Counted from the stretch's first letter, positions 48,885 through 60,815 are shown. The stretch is DNA of 64,000 nt from Chalara sp. BL73 (GCA_918026815.1 CAKJVC010000061.1:806001-870000), one strand, 5' to 3'. The notes: generated by a model from the sequence alone, not told the origin. Numbers and translations: made by a program.

Positions 48885-50561
48885 ATGATCGGCATGTCGT
48901 CACAGCTATTGAAGCCAACATTTCCACCCGCTCCAGTTTACCAGCAATGCCCAATCAATTATGAGACTCGAACAGTGCGGCTGATTGAGCTGCTGCCAGG
49001 AGTCATGCCAGAGCCTCTTTCATGCCGCTTATTTACACAGTCTCTAGGCTCTAACCCTCGATATACAGCATTGTCATATGTCTGGGGGGATTCCACTTTT
49101 CTCCAGCCTATTGCTGTGAATGGAAGACTCCTTGGAGTTACCTGCGGCCTGCATGCCGCACTGGTATACCTCCGTGATTCGAAGGTTTCTAGGACTCTAT
49201 GGGTAGACGCCATCTGCATCGACCAAAGCGATATTCAAGAGAGGAACCATCAGGTCGCTCAGATGAAAAGCATCTACCGGGCTGCAGACAAAGTTGTAGC
49301 CTGGCTGGGGGAGGAAGCAGATGGCAGTGACCAGGCTATGGCGTACTTATCTAGCATGTGCTGGATCGACGCCAACCCGCGGGACAAATCTGACAATATC
49401 ATGAAAGCCCTCGAGAAACTGTGGGCACGCCCATATTGGACACGTGTGTGGGTTGTCCAAGAACTGGCTGTAGCTCGCCGAGTATCATTTCACTGCGGTC
49501 TGAAGTCAGTGTCTGTCACGGCAGTTCGAGAATTCCTGTCCTGGAAGCGTCTATCTGCTTTTGCACCGCCAGAGTCATCTGCCTGGATCCCACGAAAAAT
49601 GCTGCTTCTCACTACCAGCGTCGATAGTGACGTTCTGCTGATCCTACGGGACTCATGGCACCTTCAGGCGACTCAGAGCCTGGATAAGGTCTATGGACTT
49701 CTAGGCCTTTTCCCGGAACAATTTCGTCAGCATCTGGAACTGGACTACAAGAAATCTTTCCCGGATTTGATGTATGATGTAGTGAGGTCTTATCTGCATA
49801 CCTATCGCAATTTCAACATTCTATGTGGCTTTTCGCAGCTGCGCTGGGATAATAGGTGGAATGGTAGTCCGTCATGGATCCCAAATATCACACGTCCATT
49901 AGTTGGGATGGCCGAGGAATACAACACATCGGGGGACCGCCGTGACTCAAAAGCAATCATCGCTGGCACGATTCTTAAGTCCCGGGGTTCCGTCATTAGC
50001 AAGGTAGCTCTTGTACAGGGCCCATTCGAGTTCATGGCTTCCGGCAAGTCATATGAACATTTTATGGCATTCAGAGCCTCATTGGAAGAGATGAAAAGAA
50101 CTTCTCTGCGACATCTCGGGCGGCAATATCCGGCACTGTCACAAGCTGAGAAGGAATTACAATTCTTCACGATGCTTGCCGGCGATCGAATGCATAGCCA
50201 GTCATCCAAGATTTGTCCATTTTCTTGCCAGCAATTATGGGACGGTATTACTTCCATAGACGGTGAATTGCAGTTAGCACAGTTTTCGGATGTCGTAGAG
50301 TATTTTGAGTTCCTATTTTTGCGGTTAAGAAATCGCTGCTTTTTTTATACCGTTGAGGGACATATCGGACTTGGACCTGCGTATATGCGTCACGGCGACG
50401 TTGCATGTGTTTTGTATGGTTGCAGATTGCCAATTGTGCTTAGGAAGAGGCTAGTTGGGAATGCTGCCCGCGTTTACCAGTTTATTGGGCCGTCATATGT
50501 TGTTGGAGCTATGAGTGGCGAGTATGCTGGTAAGGAAGAAATGCTGTTTAATATCGAATAA
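48885..50561 (+). CDS. HET-domain protein
   Basis: A single exon of 558 codons. The HET domain has the expected blocks: RYTALSYVWGD, then LWVDAICIDQSDIQERNHQV, and YWTRVWVVQELAVARRV. The start is taken at the ATG at 48885; a second ATG lies nine bases later. The C-terminal half has the usual features of stand-alone HET proteins, including GHIGLGPAYMRHGDVACVLYG and the terminal YVVGAMSGEY. HET proteins trigger cell death upon recognition of non-self in fungal heterokaryons. No repeat or NTPase domain is attached, so partner genes would be needed for recognition. The frame is clean. Confidence 0.92.
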   Translation: MIGMSSQLLKPTFPPAPVYQQCPINYETRTVRLIELLPGVMPEPLSCRLFTQSLGSNPRYTALSYVWGDSTFLQPIAVNGRLLGVTCGLHAALVYLRDSKVSRTLWVDAICIDQSDIQERNHQVAQMKSIYRAADKVVAWLGEEADGSDQAMAYLSSMCWIDANPRDKSDNIMKALEKLWARPYWTRVWVVQELAVARRVSFHCGLKSVSVTAVREFLSWKRLSAFAPPESSAWIPRKMLLLTTSVDSDVLLILRDSWHLQATQSLDKVYGLLGLFPEQFRQHLELDYKKSFPDLMYDVVRSYLHTYRNFNILCGFSQLRWDNRWNGSPSWIPNITRPLVGMAEEYNTSGDRRDSKAIIAGTILKSRGSVISKVALVQGPFEFMASGKSYEHFMAFRASLEEMKRTSLRHLGRQYPALSQAEKELQFFTMLAGDRMHSQSSKICPFSCQQLWDGITSIDGELQLAQFSDVVEYFEFLFLRLRNRCFFYTVEGHIGLGPAYMRHGDVACVLYGCRLPIVLRKRLVGNAARVYQFIGPSYVVGAMSGEYAGKEEMLFNIE

Positions 50562-50943
50562 TTCTGAAAAGAGATATTGTTGTCTTCTGTAGCCTTCGTG
50601 TATTCACGGCGTCATTTATCAAATATTTATGGGCACCGCCTGGTTAGATTGTTACCAAGTGGAGGCGGAGAAAGAATAAAGGCACGCGACGTATTCCGCT
50701 GTCCAGCGTTTTACCCAATTCGGATAATGACCAGATGACCAATTACCAAAACAAGCCAACGAACTGACAGACTGACGAGCTTTAGAAAGACCAATCACTT
50801 TGGACGGCTTATTCTAAAGAATTCATGAACGGGTTTAATTAAGGAAAAATGTTTCGTGTCAGATCTATAACTAATCTTTCCAAAATTTACCTCAAACTAA
50901 AGATACAAATTGGAAACTCATCACGTTCCCTCTCCGCCTCCTC

Positions 50944-51483
50944 CTAGGCACCACTATTCATGACGCCATACACATAGCTCTCGCCAGTAAACTCAACCAA
51001 AGGCTTCTTGTCTTTGAGGTTTCCCCCTGAAAACCTGGACCCATCCTCTTCGGAGCCTAAGTTATGAGCTTGAGAGCCGAGCGTAAGTATCTCGAATCCA
51101 GACTCCAGCTCCTGTGCAACGCGTCTCTTGGACTCATTACAATGCTCCATATCAGGTATCGACTCGGGGAGAGGGTCAGGAAGCACATAATACATCCCCA
51201 TCCCATCCGTAATATTAACCACAAGCCTCTTCTCTCCAGTAGTGTCAGCTCCCAGCTCCCGTCCCTTAGCGCCAACCATCAAAATGAACGGAACTTGACC
51301 GCCCGCTTGCGGTGCCACATGATCTCTAACATGGATCCCATTAGGACAGGGCACTATATATCTCTTCTTAGTTGCGAAAAATGTAGGTCCCGTACAAAAC
51401 CGCTCGACTGGGATCCCGAAGCTGGTTTTATCACCGTGGGGGGCAAGAGCCTGGAGGTATGACTTATGCGTTTGTAGGGTCAA
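50944..51483 (-). pseudogene. Isolated C-terminal fragment of a HET-type protein
   Basis: A minus-strand frame of 179 codons. FFATKKRYIVPCPNG and AGGQVPFILMVGAKG correspond to the region of HET proteins that reads like GxxGLGP...GGxVPFVLR, and FTGESYVYGVMNSG matches the typical end YVHGxMxGE (compare YVVGAMSGE in the gene at 48885). The HET domain itself is absent: the DNA upstream on this strand (51484-51940) has only an unrelated short frame. The fragment opposes the intact HET gene tail to tail, and is probably what is left of a neighbouring paralogue. Confidence 0.6.
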
Positions 51484-51949
51484 TTAGAAAAAGGGATCAT
51501 TGCTGTGTGAGCGGGCAGCAAAATCTGCGAGAGCTGAACTCGTATGGCGAGATGACTCGTTATCCTTCGTCGCAGGTGGCTCAACATTCGGTACTAATTC
51601 GTGTTCATCTTCTTGCCCGCTGCATCTGCTGCGCTTCGCCCTTTATAAGCGTCTTAATTTTAGTGCCTTGGGTATCGAGGCGGAAAATTACGCCGGTAAA
51701 CGCAGGCGATGGCATCATGACGCCGAATTTGTGCTTAGCCAATCGCCGGGGACCCATAGTACCTTGTGGGTGCTATTTTGAGATGTTTTCCATTCTTTTT
51801 ATCTATCTGGCAGCCGTACAATTGACCGCCCCAATTGAAGTTATTCCCATCCTCCCTCCAGGTAGCTGACGTGACCGAATCATCTATAAGTGCAAAGGGA
51901 CATTTTTGAGCCTGACCACTGTTGAAGCCAAACCCCACTTTTATCCATT
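51484..51949. other. No supported gene
   Basis: Overlapping frames on both strands without recognisable motifs, where the N-terminal half of the HET fragment would be expected. Confidence 0.35.
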
Positions 51950-52040
51950 AACTGTATATATATGTAGAGGGCAACGCCCTTTACAGTTAGTGAATAAATT
52001 ATGTTCTCTCCCATTTCAACAGGTTATGAACGCGTGTTCC
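51950..52040 (+). repeat. Possible end of a retrotransposon LTR with primer-binding-site-like sequence
   Basis: A sequence ending CCCATTTCAACA is followed at once by GGTTATGAACGCG, which resembles the initiator-tRNA-derived primer site that follows the CA end of copia-type LTRs in fungi. No LTR partner or coding region is present. A small GGGCAACGCCC palindrome lies upstream. Confidence 0.35.
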
Positions 52041-52184
52041 GCGCAGGATCCAACTACCGGCTAAGCCTTGCTCTACTCTTGAGAAACACTGCTACCTCAA
52101 GCATATCTACCTGTCAACTGAATCTATTTTAGCCTGTCTTAGAACAAAAGCCTACTCTGCACGACAGGAGCTCAACTAAGCGGG

Positions 52185-52335
52185 TTACTTACTTTCCCAA
52201 AAATGATATCATTAACGGTTTGGCTTTTCGGCCTTTTTTGAGCATTTTCGACCTTTCCGTTTTTCTTTTTGGCCCTTTTACCCTTTCGGGCTTTTTCGAC
52301 TTGTCTATCTCTCAGCTCAATGGCTTTTCGAGCAC
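52185..52335 (-). other. Lys/Arg-rich helical fragment, possibly from a transposase C-terminus
   Basis: A minus-strand frame too short to stand as a gene reads ARKAIELRDRQVEKARKGKR, continues AKKKNGKVENAQKRPKS and ends near QTVNDIIFGK. A long basic helix before the C-terminus is common in pogo/Fot1-type transposases, but it is not specific. The corresponding plus strand is a striking T-rich, TTTTCG-repeating tract. Confidence 0.35.
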
Positions 52336-53245
52336 TGTGCTGTTGTATAGTACCCTGACGTCCGGCCCTTGAATAACACGTGACTTATATAGCCGAGCTC
52401 CTGAGCCCCCATGTATATAAAACCCGCTCTCCTCGAGTTCCTCTTACTTCTTTAGCTTTAGATTCTCTCGTATTACACCACTGTTTCCCACTGTATCTGT
52501 ATATGCACAACGTCAGATGCCGAGATGTCACGTGCGATTGGGCAACAGCGGGGTTCGGTAACAGCTCTAGGCTTCGGCACGTAAAGGGTCGCCAGGGGTA
52601 TGAAGGTATTATGTAGGAGGTTCATGCCACGCTACTCCGGCACCTTACAGTACAGTTTGAGAAAGTGTAAAACGGCCACGCTTATTGGTTGATTTTTGAT
52701 TAGCCATTCCTTAGCATGGTTACCCTTATTTATCATTCTGTAGATAGATTCTAAGGGTAATGAGTGATTCATTTTGTACAGTGGTTGATTCTGGTGAGGA
52801 AACTCTATCCCGGAGTTCGGGTTAAGCTACCCTGCTGGGTATTCTGACTAGGGGGTTCCGTCCTGGAACAATGCTTGTCGGAGGGTCTCGACAATTACAG
52901 ATTTGCGTTATTATAGCAATAGCTAAGTTTGGCTGTTTATTAAATACTTGAATTGCTACCACAATGTCAGATTTATTCTATTTGCAGTACGAACCATTTT
53001 ATAAAATGAAAAAATTAATGTTTTTAAGGTGCATTTATGCAACGCCAAGAAAAAAGTGTCTGTTCGCTTGTGACCTAATGTGGCTAGTTTCAACGCAGCC
53101 TTTCAGCTCATCACAGAATCGGGCTCAAGCACTCTTTTCATCTGCGCTATTGCCGTTATTTTGCGGCAGATTCGAAGTTATATATCGCAGCCATCGGTAC
53201 GCATCATCCGAAGCACCATTCAATTGCCCGCTTCGCCTTATCGGG
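52336..53245. other. Upstream region of the NLR-kinase gene
   Basis: AT-rich, with an open frame from 52964 that runs into the first exon in another frame and shows no recognisable motif. No other gene seen. Confidence 0.4.
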
Positions 53246-56200
53246 ATGGCAGAACATTCAATATTTGACACTGAGATCACGGTCCTCTATGAGCCCGAGG
53301 ATGCTGATGCGATTGTTGAGTAAGCATATATTTTCTATAGTTATCCTCTGGACAGGCTAGTATACTATCAATTCCATTGATCCGTTTGGCTTCGACATTC
53401 CCCCGCCTATCCCATGCCACCACTAGCCACATGATCTAGATCAGCTTTTTACTCGTATACACTGGTCTCATATTATACTATATGTTGAATCGAATAGCTT
53501 ACATAGACCTTAGTATTGTCTTTGTCCACGGTCTGCAGGGCCATCCATACAAGACCTGGGCTTGCAAGAAGGATGAAAAGGCTCCTGAGCTAAGCCCAAG
53601 ACTTCCCAATGCTCAGCCTAACAAGCAGCGCTCCAAGAAAATCCTTCGACGCCTCATACCAAGGCATCTAAAGGAGTCCGTAGGCACATCGCAAAGTGGA
53701 GCCACTTTAGAGAATGTTTCTCTCGGTAAAGACCAACGACCAGTAGAAAAGGATAACGTGTTTCATGCATCATATAGTTTCTGGCCTGTAGACCTACTTC
53801 CAACCGATTGTCCTAGAGCTCGAATCTTGACCTGGGGGTATGACACCAAGATCACTAAGTATATGACTGCTTCTGTGAACCAGAATGGTATTTTTTCGCA
53901 CAGCAAAGATCTCCTATTTGCCTTGCAGCGAAACAGGGATCTCAATCGTCCACTTGTATTTGTTGCACACTCATTAGGAGGTATTATAGTTAAGGATGTG
54001 AGTTGAGTACATGAAAGGAAATATTGCAAGAGTTCTAAATCTTGTCGATACAGATGCTGGCGCGCTCATACATGTCTGCAGAAAAGGACCTCCTGAATAT
54101 CGTTGAGTCAATCACTGCAGTTGTATTCCTGGGAACGCCGCATCGCGGTAGCAAGGACTTGGCAAGCGTAGGAGAAATGGCTCGTAAGGTAGCTAGCGCT
54201 GTTCTGATGGACACAAACTCTGCCATGCTAGATGCTCTTGGTTTGAAGAACTCTGAGCTGGAGCGCTGCCAGGACTCATTCTCTAGGCTGTGGTTATCAC
54301 ACAAATTTCAAGTGAAAACCTTTCAGGAAGGCTTTCCTGTGACTGGAGTCAAAATCGGCCTGCTAAACGAAAAGGTGCGGATGCTACCAAATAGTTGAGA
54401 CTAGTGATGCTAATTCTCATTTTTGAAGATCGTTCCGGACTTCTCTTCTCTGCTTGGTGACTCACGGGAACGAGCTGAAACTCTTGACGCAAACCACATG
54501 GACATGTGCCGCTTTAGTAACGCCAGCGACCCGAACTACCGCAAAGTTTCAGGAGAACTAAAGATTATTTATCGTTCACTTGAAGGAAACAATCAACAGA
54601 CTATATCAGTTAATTGGAGGAGTGACAAATATAGTATTTCATGCGCTATCTCAATGACTTACTGAGCGATGCTAAACAACCTTATAGGATCTGAAAGTGG
54701 CAAAAGAGAGTCCACATCTATCGAAAAAGGTAATAAATATTTCCACTGTTTTGATTTTTGCTAGGCTAATGTCCACTTTTGACATAAGCTTGCCTCCAGT
54801 CTCTTTTCTTTCAAGGAATAGAAACCCGGCAACAAACCATCGATATGCCTTTGGAAGAGACATGCTTGTGGTTACTACAATCCCCAACATACAGAGCATG
54901 GCGTGCTCGTGAAAACCTGGAAAATCACCACGGCCTTCTATGGATCAAGGGAAAACCGGGATCAGGAAAATCAACCCTAATGAAAGAGGCCTTTCGGTGC
55001 GTTGAACAGCAAAAGTCAGAGGAAAACTTCTTCACGGCATGCTTCTTCTTCAATGCGTATAGAGGGGAGCTAGAACGAAGTCCTCTTGGTCTCTTTCGAT
55101 CTTTGCTGTACCAGCTATTGCCTCAATCCCGGGATGCCTTTCGTAAATTCTTGGCCCTTTATCGGCGTATGGACAAGGATCAAAGTAAATGTGTTATATG
55201 GCACGTCGGAGCGCTAAAGTCCTTTTTTCAGTCAATTTTCACGCAGCCTGGAGTGCGACGAACCATAATTTTCATTGACGCACTCGATGAATGTACGGGA
55301 GAAGGCATGAGAGACCTCGCCTACTTTTTCCGTAACCTAACGACATCTGCTCATAAAGATGGATTGGAACTCGATATTTGCCTATCAAGCAGACAGTACC
55401 CGACCATCACGATCCGCCTCTGCCCTGAAATCATCGTGGAAGACTTCAACGGACCAGATATGATACGCTATGTAGAACAGAGATTCGCTGCTGGTGACAT
55501 CAGCAGTGACAGTCAATGGGCTCCTTTGGTCCACGAAATTCTCGAGAGATCTTCTGGGGTATTTCTCTGGCTTGTACTCGTGGTGAACATTCTACTCAAA
55601 GATCGAGATAAGGGCAAAAACATTAAGCACCTAGAAAATCGCATCCGCCAAGTACCACAGGCGCTTGAAGAATTATTCGCACAAATCCTAGAAGGGACAA
55701 ACTCACAAGAATCGCACACAACGACCCTGTTCTTCCAATGGGCTCTCCTTGCCAGAAGGACCCTGAGGCTTCGTGAGTGGCGTCACGTTCTCGCATTTAT
55801 TAAAGGTAGAGCTCCTAGTTCATTAAGTGAGTGGCGAGGATCTGAAGACTATACCGAGAATGACCAACAGCTCGAGTGGCAGATTCGAAGCATATCAAGG
55901 GGCCTGGTCGAGGTAAAGACTCAACAAGACCAAGGCCTGTCAGTTCACGCCCACGATGAATGGGATTCTATTTGGGCAGGTGCTGGATCTCAAGATGCGG
56001 ATCATGGTGAGAACAGAGTTGTACAGTTCATACACGAGTCCGTTCGTGAATTTTTCCTTCACCATAATGGCTTCTCATTTCTGGATCCAAATATTGGACC
56101 CCATTTTATAGGGGAAGGGCATCTGTCCATCCTGAACACCTGCCTTGATTACATTAGTATTGATGAACTCGATGCATTAGTTCAAGCAAGAATGAATGCA

Positions 56201-59123
56201 GGGTCCAAAGGATCGGCTTCCCCCCCACTCTCATCTTACTTCATGGAATCGCGACCCCAAGCGGAAAAGCATCGTGGAGTACACAAAAGACCTTTGAGTG
56301 TAACAAGTTTTGGTACTTCAGCATCGGATTACGTTCCATCCGTTCATTCAAACCATTCTGTGGGATCGGCACTGCGAGCAGCAGCAATTACAGTAACAAC
56401 ACCCGGAATCTCTACGAAAACCCATGACGGTATTGAGGAGGACACCTTATTTGCATTACGAGAGTTTCTGAATGATCCGGTTATTGCAGCTCCCCCGGAA
56501 GCCCTGGAAGATGCGGTTGCCTTCGCTAGTGTCGCTCAGTCTGTGGCTGGTCAATCACAGGTCCTTGAGGATTTTCCGGCACTTCTGTCATATGCTTCCA
56601 ACATGATCTTTGTCCACGCCTCCCTTGCCGAAAAAGAGAGGGCTGACCCAATAAAGATTATCGAACGACTTCTTAATAGAGGCATTTGGAAGCGCTTACT
56701 CTCCCTCCAAGAGCACATCTCCATAGAGACAACCCTACTATATTTCGCCGCTGAACGCAATCTGAAGACGTGGATTCAATGTCTCTTGGATTTAGGGGAA
56801 GATTGCAACATTCAAGGCGGCGAATACGGGACTCCCCTCATTGCGGCAGCAAACGGGTGCAACAGGGAAGCCATGATCCTCCTTTTAGATCGTGGAGGCG
56901 ATGTAAGTTCTCGTAACCGAAAGAGAAGGACGCCACTTCACCACATAGCTGCGACATCAGATACAGGTTTGCTGCGCGTCTTCTGGGGTTACATAAAATC
57001 TAAGGCGGCCACGCCTTCTTTGCCCTCGTTCGCAGCAAGTGTCATAAATGCTACCGACATATTCGGACAAACCCCCCTCCATCTTGCTGTCTGGCAATCT
57101 GATAAAGATATGGTAGAAGAACTGCTAGATTGCGGCGCGAATGTCAATTCCAGAGACGAATTCGGGGATACTCCTCTACACTTCGCATGCGAACGTAGCC
57201 AGCCGAACCTGGATATTTGCAGAGTTCTTCTCAATGCTGGAGTAAATTCTTTCGCTGAAAACCGTCAGCTCAAAATGCCGATCCAGGTAGCTACGGAAAG
57301 TGGATTTAAGGAAGCAGTCACTTTAATCACCGCTTACCAAAAAGCAGAACTCCCTTCAACTCCCATTCTAGCACCGAAGGGACTCTTGAACGTCAAGATC
57401 GTGGAAGCAAGAGGCTTGCGAAAATGTAGAGAGCCTTATATCGTCGCAGTCTTTCAAAAGAACGAGTTGGTTTCGAAGGTGGGATATGAGGATGGTACAG
57501 GAGAGAGTGGGAGAGAAAGCCCAATTGCTGGCATCCCAATTGGAAGATCTGGAAGTGATAGCGGGAAGTCACCATTTGCGATGACCTTGCGAAGTCGACA
57601 GAGCAGTAATGGCAGTGTGGCCAGCCTGGGTGATTATCGAACCGTCAAGTTGGGGGCTGTGAACAAGTTAATGACTTGCCCTAAATGGGACATAGAGGCA
57701 GTTTTGTGAGTCTTGAGTCAGGAGTTGGCTTCAGCCTTGGGCTAACAATCTATGCAGTGATGTTGTTGGGTCTGACTCGTTGTTGGATATCTCGATTTAC
57801 GATCGTGGTACAACCAACCAAGAATTTATCGGTCGTGTCAAATTAGAACCAGTACTCTTGGAGGTCGGTGACACTCCCGTTCGTGGATGGTACCCATTAA
57901 AAGGATACAGTAACGACGAGAATGCGCTAGGCGAGATCTACGTAGAAACGGCCTTTCAAGGAACAGAAGAGAAGCAATATGGGCCCAATGATTTCCAGAT
58001 TTTAAAGTTGATTGGAAAAGGAGCCTCCGGGCAGGTCTACCAGGTACGAAAGAAAGGCACTAAGCGAATATATGCCATGAAAGTACTTCCGAAGAAGGTT
58101 ATTGTTCAGAAGGAGGTTGCTCACACGGTCGGAGAGCGAAACATTCTTGTCAGAATAGCGATATCGGATTCACCGTTCATTGTTGGACTCAAGTTCTCAT
58201 TCCAAACACCAACAGATCTGTACCTCATAGCTGACTACATGTCTGGAGGAGAGCTTTTTTGGCACCTTCAGAAAGAAGGTAGATTTAACGAGATGCGAGC
58301 AAAGTTTTATATCGCAGAAATTATTCTGGCCCTGCAACACCTGCACAGCCACGATATAATTTACCGAGATTTGAAGCCAGAAAATATTCTCCTAGATGCT
58401 AACGGACATATCGCTTTCTGTGATTTTGGTTTATCGAAAGTTACCTTGATTAAAAACGCAACAACTAATACTTTTTGTGGCGATATCGAGTATTTGGCAC
58501 CAGAGATCTTGTTAGATGAACAAAAGTACACTAAAGTAGCTGACTTTTGGTCGCTGGGAGTTTTAGTATTCGAGATGTGCTGCGGCTGGAGCCCATTTTA
58601 TTCCGAAGATACTCAACAAATGCATAAGAACATCGCTTTTGGCAAAGTTCGATTTCCACGGGACGCACTTAGTACCGAAGGACGAAATTTTGTTAAAGGT
58701 CTACTAAACCGAAATCCGGAACATCGGCTAGGTGTTGCTCGTGACGTGGAGGAACTCAAAGACCATCCATTTTTTAATGACATTGATTGGGCTGCTCTAA
58801 CTAGAAGGCAAATCCCGCCTCCATTCAAACCAAAGCTCACGTCAGAAACCGATGCATTTAACTTTGATCTAGAGTTCACGGATGCTCTTGGTGGCTCCTC
58901 GTCACTTAACGCAAGGGCTGCAGCGCTAGCATCTACACCTCTCTCTCCTACCATGCAAGCAAATTTTAAGGGCTTCACATTTGTAGATGAGAGTTCGATT
59001 GAAGAGCACATGAGAGATAGAATTAAGGAGCAATACGAAGATATGGATGAAGGCATGCACAACAATGATAACTGGGAGGATCCGTCTGATGTAAAGGAAA
59101 GGAGCTGGCGATCGGATGAGTAG
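53246..59123 (+). CDS. Esterase-NACHT-ankyrin receptor fused to a C2 domain and Sch9-like AGC kinase
   Basis: Seven exons (53246-53319, 53514-53997, 54054-54374, 54429-54621, 54688-54729, 54789-57705, 57758-59123) give 1,798 residues in full phase; exons 4-5 are the least certain. Residues 1-340 form a SesB-like serine esterase (VHGLQGHPYKTW; AHSLGG with Ser 178; FLGTPHRGS; His 316 in DANHMDM). A NACHT NTPase follows, with P-loop GKPGSGKST (426-434) and Walker B TIIFIDALDE near 531-540. Ankyrin repeats span about 1016-1223 (TPLHLAVWQSDKDMVEELL). At about 1236 the same exon runs into a C2 domain (LNVKIVEARGL), completed in exon 7 (FDVVGSDSLLDISIYDRG), then an AGC kinase at 1423-1690: GKGASG loop, Lys 1452, YRDLKPEN with Asp 1548, CDFG with Asp 1566, T-loop Thr 1582 in TFCG, turn motif STPLSP and hydrophobic motif FKGFTF. 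C2 plus kinase closely resemble fungal Sch9/SchA, the TOR-linked nutrient kinase. Position 1586 is Asp where AGC kinases have Thr. Confidence 0.9.
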
Positions 59124-59423
59124 CGTGGCATAGGCCAATACGAATGAGGAGAGCCCTATGTTTAACGGCAGGCACTTCGATCCATGATTATTCACGACGT
59201 CATAGCAAATGTTCTTTCCAGCTTTACAATTTCCCTGACATTACTTTTGATTCCTCTTTCTATATTGAAATAATGGACCCTTTTCGTGATTTCTCAAAGA
59301 GCTTCAGCTTGTTATTGACCATAAAGAGCAGCTCCTGATCTGCTGTCGAAGGCGGTGCGGATGGATACGCGCTTGCTGAGAAACACTCGCGGGTCGCTTC
59401 TCATTTACGAGACAATCATCAGG
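59124..59423. other. 3' flank of the NLR-kinase gene
   Basis: No gene seen; short gap up to the HET relic. Confidence 0.45.
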
Positions 59424-60440
59424 TCACCGAATCAGATCGGGGAGGGCTAACTTGTTACTCGACGTCCATATATCTAAATAGATTCCGTAATCCTTCGGGC
59501 GTTTCTCTACGAGATAGCAGTTCAGATCCTCATCCTCACTTCTGTGTACGTAATGGTAATTCTTGTCACAATTAGCGTTTCTGTGCATGTTCGTCGGCTT
59601 TCTAATACTATACGTCCCTACAGGACGAAAGACTTTTTCATTTTCCGACACTAGCACAAGCCCAGCTGAGAGTGTTAGCGCGGATTCCAAGTGCTTCTCT
59701 GAGTAGATTTCTAAGTAATAACAATGGCTCAAGCTAACTATTTCATCTAGCAGCGCTCCTGCAACGAAATGTAACCTAGGTTCATATCGTTCGCTACTTT
59801 CTCTGGGCTCTAGTAGAGCTGCACGGGGTCTCTAGGGATCTGGAAAGTACCATGATTTTGGGAAGTCTAGATCTTCCCATGCTCGTTCTCCAAGACTACG
59901 GCAAGCTCCTCGAGCTAGATTGCTTTTTACTGTAAGCCGACCGCCAGTAACATGTCCATAAAGGCCCAGTGAATCAGCGAGAGTAATTTCTGATCCCAAA
60001 ATTTCAAACGTTATTGGAATATAATGTGAAGGCATTGAACTTTTCCATATGTGACCGTCGACGAAGCTGATGCCATGATAGGAAGTCAATGTCTTGGTCT
60101 CGGCAGGCAACTCCGCTCATGCCTCCGTATATTCCCCAAGGGAGTCTATAGGGTAAGTCAATTTTCCACAATCCTGCTTAATATCGACTACTTGTTGTCT
60201 CGCCCAATCTAGTTGCGATAGCGGAGATGGCGTTTAAGCGGTCGCTCGACTGTGTAAGTGATCTCAATCGATAACTGTCCACAATATTCGGCTATCTTTT
60301 AACTGCGAACTCGTTGGTCCCGTCCTGAGGATATGGCATGATAGCCCTAGCTGAAAGGAGATGTTCTTGCAGAGTCCAACCCCACGTGTGAATTGGCTCG
60401 TCATAAACCGACCAGGGTGCACAGATCAGCGGCAGATCGG
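59424..60440 (-). pseudogene. Degenerate HET-domain gene, C-terminal two thirds
   Basis: Minus-strand sense in shifting frames follows the order of a HET protein: CAPWSVYDEPIHTWGWTLQE with HLLSARA (end of the HET domain, about 60430 to 60320), SSDRLNAISAIATRLG, AGLWKIDLPYRLPW, then an open frame 60110-59832 (DGHIWKSSMPSHYIPITFEI, ARGACRSLGERAWEDL), and a last open frame 59732-59424 (SALTLSAGLVLVSENEKVFR followed by PVGTY). Several stops and frameshifts separate the parts, and the N-terminal WVD block is missing. It lies between the NLR-kinase gene and the SIR2 gene, on the opposite strand to both. Confidence 0.65.
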
Positions 60441-60815
60441 CAGTGCAGAAGCAGCGACAAGGGCCAGCAATTAGGCGAGTTCATTTGATTCTGATTTTAG
60501 TAACACTGAGTGGGACCTAACTGCTCGATCAGTGGTCTGTGCGTTTAGCGCCCGTAGGAAGAGCTGAAGCCCCATCGTTTCTAAAGACTCGTTGTGATGA
60601 TCTCCTCCTACGAAGTACGGAACCAAGCTCGCTCTGTGAGTAATCGACCTAATACCTTAAGGTCTCTGATCTTGAAGTCTCTGATCTTGAAGCTTGGTAG
60701 ACGTCGAACATTTGATTTAGCCCTCTCATAGCCATTATAGCCATCACATTGGCGAGAGCCTTGTCCCCGCTAAACCCGAATTTCAGGCCCATTGCTTCCA
60801 CGATCAAACCTTGCG
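60441..60815. other. Upstream region of the SIR2 gene
   Basis: Contains a tandem pair of GTCTCTGATCTTGAA near 60662-60692. A minus-strand frame at 60837-60649 is protein-like (GLKFGFSGDKALANVMAIMA) but unrecognised and overlaps the first SIR2 exon. Confidence 0.35.

Noticed and set aside
52200..52310. T-rich tract with repeated TTTTCG as a simple-sequence or regulatory element
   Set aside because: The minus strand gives a continuous Lys-rich helical reading frame, which explains the composition better.
56551..56760. Minus-strand frames inside the NLR-kinase gene
   Set aside because: Antisense shadows of a strongly supported coding exon.
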